From: Pseudomonadota bacterium
GTDB lineage: Bacteria > Pseudomonadota > Gammaproteobacteria > Competibacterales > Competibacteraceae
Length of the DNA stretch: 34,077 bases
Assembly: GCA_030917925.1 (NCBI GenBank)
Contig: JAUPTV010000121.1
Span: forward strand, 1 to 34,077
Reading direction: 5' to 3'
The position numbers were made by a program, and so were the translations under genes. Below are positions 32,718 through 34,077 of the stretch, piece by piece; the stretch's first letter is position 1; each line of letters begins with the position of its first letter. Under the pieces are notes generated by a model. The model had not been told where the DNA came from, ran no database searches, and saw nothing but the letters and a program-made list of their open reading frames with translations.

Positions 32718-34077
32718 ATGCACGACATACAAACCTACTGGCGGGAACTGGACGAACTGCAACGGTCAGCGGGCGTGGATCATGAAGGCGCGTTGTCGCA
32801 GGCGTTCGCCGGGTTGCTGAAAGCGCGAGGGGCGGAACAGCAGTTGGTGCTGTCGCAACAGCATCCGTTCACGACGCCGGGCGGCAAAACCCTGCGGCCC
32901 GATGGCGCGTTGCTGGACCGGGTGCGGCTGGTGCATGGCTGGTGGGAAGCCAAGGATTCGCAAGACGATCTGGACCGGGAAATTGCCGTGAAACGGGCCA
33001 AGGGCTATCCGACCGACAATATCCTGTTCGAGGACACCCGCACAGCGGTGCTGATCCAGAACGGTCAGGAAGTGCTACGAGCCGCCACGACCGACAAGAT
33101 CGCGCTGAACCGGTTGCTGGAGCGGTTTTTCGCCTTTCGCCCGCCGGACGTAGCGCATTTTGACCAAGCAGTGGCCCGGTTTCGCAGCGAACTGCCCACG
33201 GTCATCGCCGCGCTGAATGACCTGTTCACCGACACTCTGACGCAACATTCAGCTTTTCATCAGCGGTTCACGGCCTTCCTGGCGCAATGCCAGCACACCA
33301 TTGGCGGGCGGGTCACGGCGGAGCAGGCGCGGGAGATGCTCATCCAGCACATTCTGACCGAACAGATTTTCCGCGACATTTTCCCAGTGAGTGAATTCCA
33401 TCGGGCTAATCACCTGGCGGTGGCGTTGACTGAACTGGAAAGCGCCTTTCTGCGCGGCGAGACCCGGCGCAATCTGCTGATGCGCCTGGAGCCGTATTAC
33501 ACGGCGATTCGACGCACCGCAGCGGGCGCAATTTCAGCAGCGGAGAAACAGGAATTTCTCAAGGCAGTTTATGAGGACTTTTACACGGCTTATAACCCTC
33601 GGGATGCGGACAAGTTGGGGGTGGTGTACACGCCGGGCGAAGTGGTGCGCTTTATCATTGCTGGCTGTGACTGGTTAGCGGAGCGCCATTTTGGCAAAGG
33701 GCTGGCCGATCCGGAATTGGATATTCTCGATCCCTGCACTGGGACGGGGACGTTTATTGTCGAATTGCTGGCGTATTTACGCGGCGACCGAGCAGCGTTG
33801 ACGCGGAAATACGGCGATGAAATCCACGCCAATGAAATCGCCATTCTCCCCTACTACATTGCCTGCCTGAACATTGAACAGACGTATGCCGAACTCACCG
33901 GAACCTGGCGGGAATTTGTCGGAGCCTGTTTTGTGGACACGCTGGCCAACTGGGGCTTTGAATTAACCCACCGAGGCGCGCAATCGGATTTATTTGGCGC
34001 ATTGACCGAAGAAAACCGGCGGCGGATTCAGCGCCAGAATACCCGGCGCATTCCGGTTATTTTCGGCAACCCGCCCT
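32718..34077 (+). CDS. Single-chain restriction-modification enzyme, N6-adenine methylase with N-terminal nuclease (partial)
   Basis: A frame open from 32718 to the window edge, 453 residues visible. The N-terminal domain shows a PD-(D/E)xK nuclease pattern: P61-D62 in LRPDGALLD and E77-x-K79 in GWWEAKD. A helical region of about 200 residues precedes the methylase domain. There, GVVYTP (301-306), motif I DPCTGTGTF (338-346) and NEIAILPYYIACLNIE lead to NPP (451-453) at the very edge, where motif IV N-P-P-[YF] is cut. This order fits type ISP or IIG restriction-modification enzymes, in which one chain methylates adenine and cleaves DNA; no helicase domain is visible so far. The ATG at 32718 has GGATG 6 bases upstream; an in-frame ATG at 32709 is an alternative. 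It begins 31 bases after epmA. Recognition site unknown. Confidence 0.85.
   Translation, partial: MHDIQTYWRELDELQRSAGVDHEGALSQAFAGLLKARGAEQQLVLSQQHPFTTPGGKTLRPDGALLDRVRLVHGWWEAKDSQDDLDREIAVKRAKGYPTDNILFEDTRTAVLIQNGQEVLRAATTDKIALNRLLERFFAFRPPDVAHFDQAVARFRSELPTVIAALNDLFTDTLTQHSAFHQRFTAFLAQCQHTIGGRVTAEQAREMLIQHILTEQIFRDIFPVSEFHRANHLAVALTELESAFLRGETRRNLLMRLEPYYTAIRRTAAGAISAAEKQEFLKAVYEDFYTAYNPRDADKLGVVYTPGEVVRFIIAGCDWLAERHFGKGLADPELDILDPCTGTGTFIVELLAYLRGDRAALTRKYGDEIHANEIAILPYYIACLNIEQTYAELTGTWREFVGACFVDTLANWGFELTHRGAQSDLFGALTEENRRRIQRQNTRRIPVIFGNPP

Overview
The window looks like a chromosomal segment of a free-living gammaproteobacterium with about 58-60 % GC in its core genes. Evidence: an EF-P K34 modification set (epmB / efp / epmA), nth next to a DUF1841 gene, dsbC, queA, htpX, and an acetate-symporter cluster (yjcH-actP, CBS/DUF294 protein, DnaQ-like exonuclease) like one known from Pseudomonas. 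The acetate-uptake content would suit a glycogen-accumulating or similar wastewater-type lineage, but that taxonomic guess is inference; no rRNA or tRNA gene is visible.

Layout. 1-2516 (minus): start of a membrane-anchored protein cut by the window edge, a nitroreductase, a sirtuin and an orphan ParA ATPase. 2681-4057 (plus): an FHA-domain sigma-54 activator. 4327-15430: a transport/signalling block with two sodium:solute symporters, each with its small membrane partner (VC2705-type pair 8773-10898; ActP/YjcH pair 13449-15430), two paralogous membrane proteins that join a PAS/kinase-like sensor to a DEDDh exonuclease (4327-6456 minus, 11121-13343 plus), a CBS-DUF294 protein and a YIP1-like protein. 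15750-18377: a tandem-Cache diguanylate cyclase. 18658-20858: a DUF1841 protein, endonuclease III and a GalT/HIT-like nucleotidyltransferase in one tight operon.

20859-23130 is the accessory part. An AT-richer three-gene plus-strand operon encodes a CesT-type secretion chaperone, an R-S-E mono-ADP-ribosyltransferase that looks like a type III effector, and a 102-residue protein I do not recognise. This is the best candidate for something new in the window: a chaperone-effector pair standing alone between housekeeping genes, with no secretion apparatus nearby.

23180-32686 is mostly housekeeping and signalling: dsbC (minus), queA and htpX (plus), a FimX-like degenerate REC-PAS-GGDEF-EAL protein and epmB (minus), then efp, a fused diiron (ODP)/GGDEF protein and epmA (plus). 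The ODP-GGDEF protein lies between efp and the enzyme that modifies EF-P. From 32718 to the end runs the N-terminal part of a single-chain restriction-modification enzyme (nuclease motif plus N6-methylase motif I), cut at its NPP motif.

Three proteins with cyclic-di-GMP-related domains are present: two apparently active cyclases with intact inhibitory sites and one apparent receptor with no intact catalytic motif.
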